Source: Deltaproteobacteria bacterium UBA5799 (lineage in GTDB: Bacteria; Desulfobacterota; GWC2-55-46). Taken from it: 6,500 bases of DNA. The position numbers were made by a program, and so were the translations under genes. The stretch is from the NCBI GenBank assembly GCA_002418185.1, contig DIDN01000001.1, positions 1-6,500 on the forward strand. Reading direction: 5' to 3'. Shown here in pieces: positions 4,825-6,500 of the stretch (the stretch's first letter is position 1; each line of letters begins with the position of its first letter). The notes beneath the pieces are model-generated. The model was not told the DNA's origin. It searched no databases and saw only the letters and a program-made list of their open reading frames with translations.

Positions 4825-5157
4825 CTATGCCGCTTTATGCTTGGTGGTTTTAGTACGGCTGGTTTTGCCTGTTTCGATACTGATCTTCAGCCCAAGGATC
4901 TGAAGCAGGTTCAAAATGCTCTTAAGCTCTGGATTGCCTTTGCTTGAAAGCATACGGTAAAGGCTTTCTCTATTCATACGCGCCTTTTTCGCGATTGCCG
5001 CCATTCCACCATGAGCGAGAATCACATTCCGCATTGCTAAAAGGAAAACTTCTTTATCTCCATCCTCGATAGCCGCATTCAGATATTCGGCGGCCTCACG
5101 AGGGTCTTTGAGGGATTCGATCAGGTCTTCCTGATAATCTTTAATCTTTTTAGTCAT
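4825..5157 (-). CDS. Antitoxin, HigA/HI1420-type HTH protein of a toxin-antitoxin pair
   Basis: A 110-aa protein of the 'putative addiction module antidote' family (HI1420-like, COG3636 type). The N-terminus KIKDYQEDLIESLKDPREAAEYLNAAIEDGDKEVFLLAMRNVILAHGGMAAIAKKA is highly characteristic. A helix-turn-helix spans about 50-72 (GMAAIAKKARMNRESLYRML), followed by SKGNPELKSILNLLQILGLKI. The last 13 residues are a Lys/Thr-rich tail. It should neutralise the upstream toxin by binding it and repress the shared promoter by binding the palindrome at 5501-5518 (inference from the family). Its start ATGA overlaps the toxin stop by 4 bases, so the two are translationally coupled. No damaging mutation is visible. 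Confidence 0.92.
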   Translation of the reverse strand: MTKKIKDYQEDLIESLKDPREAAEYLNAAIEDGDKEVFLLAMRNVILAHGGMAAIAKKARMNRESLYRMLSSKGNPELKSILNLLQILGLKISIETGKTSRTKTTKHKAA

Positions 5158-5486
5158 TTCTTCCTCTCTTTGTGGTCTTGCCAGTAGGCTTTTGCCTGTA
5201 TAATGTCTTTTTTCTGAGAAGATTTATCACCGCCGAGCAGTAGCAATACAACTGTTTTCCCGTTCAGCGCATAATAAACCCTGTACCCAGGGCCATAATC
5301 GATCTTCAATTCATATACCCCTTCACCAACGCTCCGATTCTTGCCAAGATTGCCGAGCCTGACCCTATCCAGCCTTATTCGGATCTTTGCCCTTGCCCCA
5401 ATATCTATGCCGTCCAGCCATTCCTTAAAAGGCTTCTTATTCGCAGCCGTCAGGTAATACTCGATTGAGTATGGGTATATTTCCAT
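5154..5486 (-). CDS. Toxin, RelE/HigB superfamily (Gp49/HI1419-like)
   Basis: A 110-aa protein of the phage-derived Gp49-like / HI1419-type 'addiction module killer' family (COG3657 type), within the RelE/HigB fold, whose members usually cut mRNA at the ribosome. Visible hallmarks are PFKEWLDGI (19-27), ARAKIRIRLDRVRLGNLG (31-48), VGEGVYELKIDYGPGYRVYY (53-72) and LLLLGGDKSSQKKDI (81-95), with the basic tail expected for RNA contact. It is complete and lies first in the operon, toxin before antitoxin as in higBA. The start at 5486 has no Shine-Dalgarno. The predicted promoter puts the RNA start only some 5-7 bases upstream, so the message may be almost leaderless. The next in-frame region offers no better start. 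Confidence 0.9.
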   Translation of the reverse strand: MEIYPYSIEYYLTAANKKPFKEWLDGIDIGARAKIRIRLDRVRLGNLGKNRSVGEGVYELKIDYGPGYRVYYALNGKTVVLLLLGGDKSSQKKDIIQAKAYWQDHKERKK

Positions 5487-5498
5487 CTATTTCAATCA

Positions 5499-5527
5499 AT
5501 TGTAGCTTATAAGCTACATATGGTCAA
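5499..5527 (-). promoter_or_regulatory. Toxin-antitoxin promoter with embedded 18-bp palindromic operator
   Basis: On the minus strand, TTGACC (5527-5522, 5 of 6), a 17-bp spacer and TACAAT (5504-5499, 5 of 6). The perfect palindrome TGTAGCTTATAAGCTACA (5501-5518) fills the spacer and overlaps four bases of the -10 box. A repressor bound there would block RNA polymerase, the expected autoregulation of a HigBA-type operon. Confidence 0.75.
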
Positions 5528-5581
5528 GTTCTTTTGATTACTCGGGCGAGCATTTTTGGAGTGGAGCTATTTAGACATGTA

Positions 5582-5598
5582 GGCGGACTACACCCGCC
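5582..5598. other. Small GC hairpin between the toxin-antitoxin promoter and tRNA-Met
   Basis: GGCGG-ACTACAC-CCGCC is a perfect 5-bp stem, followed on the plus strand by AAAATTATTTTT. It may limit read-through between the tRNA and the toxin promoter, but the tail is not a clean T tract. The surrounding 5528-5640 is AT-rich and holds no gene. Confidence 0.25.
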
Positions 5599-5640
5599 AA
5601 AATTATTTTTGAAAAATGGAAATCTAATTAGAAATCAACT

Positions 5641-5716
5641 TGGTGGCGGTGGGTGGAATCGAACCACCGACGCGGGGCTTATGAGACCCCTGCTCTGCCG
5701 ACTGAGCTACACCGCC
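5641..5716 (-). tRNA. tRNA-Met (CAU), elongator type
   Basis: A complete 76-nt cloverleaf on the minus strand. Acceptor GGCGGTG pairs with CACCGCC. The D-arm is GCTC...GAGC. Anticodon stem GGGGT/GCCCC encloses loop CTCATAA (anticodon CAT). The variable loop is GCGTC; the T-arm is GGTGG-TTCGATT-CCACC; discriminator A and an encoded CCA end at 5641. A paired first base (G1-C72) argues against the initiator tRNA. An Ile tRNA with modified C34 is the remaining alternative. A TATAAT at 5766-5761 (minus strand) is a plausible -10 box, with no good -35 seen. The last 24 bases before the CCA end are duplicated at 4741-4764. Confidence 0.93.
5643..5666 (-). repeat. att-like repeat within the intact tRNA-Met 3' end
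   Basis: Partner of 4741-4764, identical over 24 bases. It comprises the T-arm from the second T-stem position onward, the acceptor 3' strand, the discriminator and the first base of CCA. Confidence 0.85.
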
Positions 5717-5761
5717 GGGTTTGCTGGCTTGTGGAAGAATGCAGGTGATGCAGGCTGAATA

Positions 5762-6500
5762 TTATAATGAAATCCTGTGGGAAAGTATATAACTTTTTGT
5801 GGTCCCGAAGAGCTTGCCCGTCCCCGTGACGACCAGCATCACCGCCTCGGGCGCGCCGTCGCCGTCAAAGTCCTCGATGAGGAAATCGGATATATAGCCC
5901 TCCACAGTCTTTGTCCGCCAGTTCTCGGCTATTGTCCCGCCCATCGCGTCCCATGAGAGGCTTACAAGCTCCCCTGTCTTGAAGGAGATCGGCCTGGCGG
6001 CGCTCCGGCCCAGGCCGCCGGGCGTGTTCTTCTTTACTATTATCTCGGCCTTTCCGTCCTTGTCCATGTCAAGGTGGTAGAACTTCCCCTCGACCGGGAA
6101 TGGCTCGGGCTCTGCCGCGCCCGGGCGTTCTGCCTTGCGGGCTATGTAGTTGAGCGTGCCGCCGAAGAAGTCCGCGCTCCTGTATTCCTCGGACAATTCT
6201 CCCTCTTTCTCTCCGGCGTAAACCCTCAGATACCCCCGGTCGTCCAGGGCAATGACGTCGAGCCCGCCATTGCCCCTGAAGTCAAGCGCCTCAAACCTGA
6301 AAAGGTCAGCGCCACCGGGAAGCGGGATGCCGAACTCGCCCTTGTCCACGAGCTTGCCGCCCTCCCTGGCAAGCACGCTTACCCCGCCGTAGAAGCCGTC
6401 GAGCTTCCTGTACTTCCGGCCTATGAGCGCCGGGGCCGCGCCTCCGGCCCGCACCGTACGCACAAGCCAGCCGATGTTGCTTTCCGTCACCTCGTATTTC
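5762..6500 (-). CDS. FG-GAP/VCBS-like repeat protein, C-terminal part (5' end outside window)
   Basis: The reading frame is open to the right edge, so the GTG at 6490 is not a real start; the upstream codons read K-Y-E. The roughly 245 visible residues carry beta-propeller-type repeats with calcium-binding-like loops. Numbering from 6490, these are EALDFRGNGGLDVIALDD (67-84), HLDMDKDGKAEIIV (139-152; Asp141/143/145) and FLIEDFDGDGAPEAVMLVV (203-221; Asp207/209/211). Between them are SADFFGGTLNYIARK and a Pro/Glu-rich linker. Such proteins are normally exported and act at the cell surface or periplasm. The signal peptide and any partner domain are out of view, so no specific role can be given. 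The stop at 5762-5764 overlaps a TATAAT that may serve tRNA-Met. Confidence 0.8.
   Translation of the reverse strand, partial: KYEVTESNIGWLVRTVRAGGAAPALIGRKYRKLDGFYGGVSVLAREGGKLVDKGEFGIPLPGGADLFRFEALDFRGNGGLDVIALDDRGYLRVYAGEKEGELSEEYRSADFFGGTLNYIARKAERPGAAEPEPFPVEGKFYHLDMDKDGKAEIIVKKNTPGGLGRSAARPISFKTGELVSLSWDAMGGTIAENWRTKTVEGYISDFLIEDFDGDGAPEAVMLVVTGTGKLFGTTKSYILSHRISL

Larger units (their letters stand above)
4741..5666. mobile_element. Toxin-antitoxin cassette bracketed by tRNA-Met 3'-end repeats
   Basis: A segment of about 0.9 kb lies between two identical 24-bp direct repeats. The right one is the 3' end of the intact tRNA-Met gene, the left one a detached duplicate. Inside are only a toxin-antitoxin operon and about 150 bases of AT-rich non-coding DNA next to the tRNA. 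The base composition is clearly more AT-rich than the flanking genes, a sign of transfer. No integrase, transposase or terminal inverted repeat is present. The repeats are seen directly; integration by a tRNA-targeting recombinase, followed by loss of or independence from its integrase gene, is inference. Confidence 0.65.

Noticed and set aside
4685..4903. Plus-strand 72-aa ORF
   Set aside because: It crosses the tRNA-Met 3'-end duplicate and the antisense end of the antitoxin gene, with no ribosome site or family match.
4775..5541. Nine-base repeat TTTGATTAC near both ends of the toxin-antitoxin cassette
   Set aside because: A nine-base match within 0.9 kb of AT-rich DNA is expected by chance, and it is not at the cassette boundaries.
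5534..5758. Plus-strand 74-aa ORF
   Set aside because: Its core (GWNRTTDAGLMRPLLCRLSYTA) is the familiar false translation of an antisense tRNA, here tRNA-Met.
1..6500. CRISPR array or restriction/defence island
   Set aside because: No regularly spaced repeats and no Cas, nuclease or methylase genes are visible; the toxin-antitoxin pair is the only defence-like component.

Overview
The window looks like chromosomal DNA from a Gram-negative, probably uncultured bacterium. It carries a PEP-CTERM/HAF-repeat exported protein, periplasmic-type signal peptides, good Shine-Dalgarno sites, and a moderately GC-rich coding style that freely uses ATA and AGG codons. A Nitrospirota- or Desulfobacterota-like host would fit, but this is inference only; no rRNA or phylogenetic marker is present.

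Layout. (1) 1-1210: the 3' end of a tRNA, most likely tRNA-Phe, enters at the left edge. It is followed by a decayed mini-island: a frameshifted, 5'-truncated tyrosine integrase (minus strand) and a frameshifted Dps-like ferritin gene (plus strand). At 1147-1210 a second copy of the tRNA 3' end begins at the anticodon loop. The two copies look like attL and attR. (2) 1211-2170: a leader with a good promoter, then a HupE/UreJ-type nickel/cobalt permease gene and a terminator-like hairpin. (3) 2362-3300: an exported HAF-repeat protein with a PEP-CTERM sorting tail. (4) 3343-3753, minus: a UspA-type universal stress protein, convergent with the previous gene. (5) 3920-4528, minus: an exported cyclophilin-type peptidyl-prolyl isomerase with an unusual active site. 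(6) 4741-5716: a visibly AT-richer segment holding a HigBA/HI1419-HI1420-type toxin-antitoxin operon. It lies between an intact tRNA-Met gene (5641-5716, minus) and a 24-bp duplicate of that tRNA's 3' end (4741-4764). The toxin-antitoxin promoter contains a perfect 18-bp palindrome. (7) 5762-6500, minus: the C-terminal part of a FG-GAP/VCBS-type repeat protein that runs off the window.

The most notable theme is that two different tRNA genes within 6 kb each carry a duplicated 3' end bracketing about 1 kb of foreign-looking DNA. One insert keeps an integrase scar and a broken ferritin gene. The other keeps only an apparently intact toxin-antitoxin pair and no integrase. This fits either islands eroded to their most persistent cargo, or very small tRNA-targeted cassettes mobilised in trans. 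The remaining genes are ordinary single-gene units rather than one large operon.
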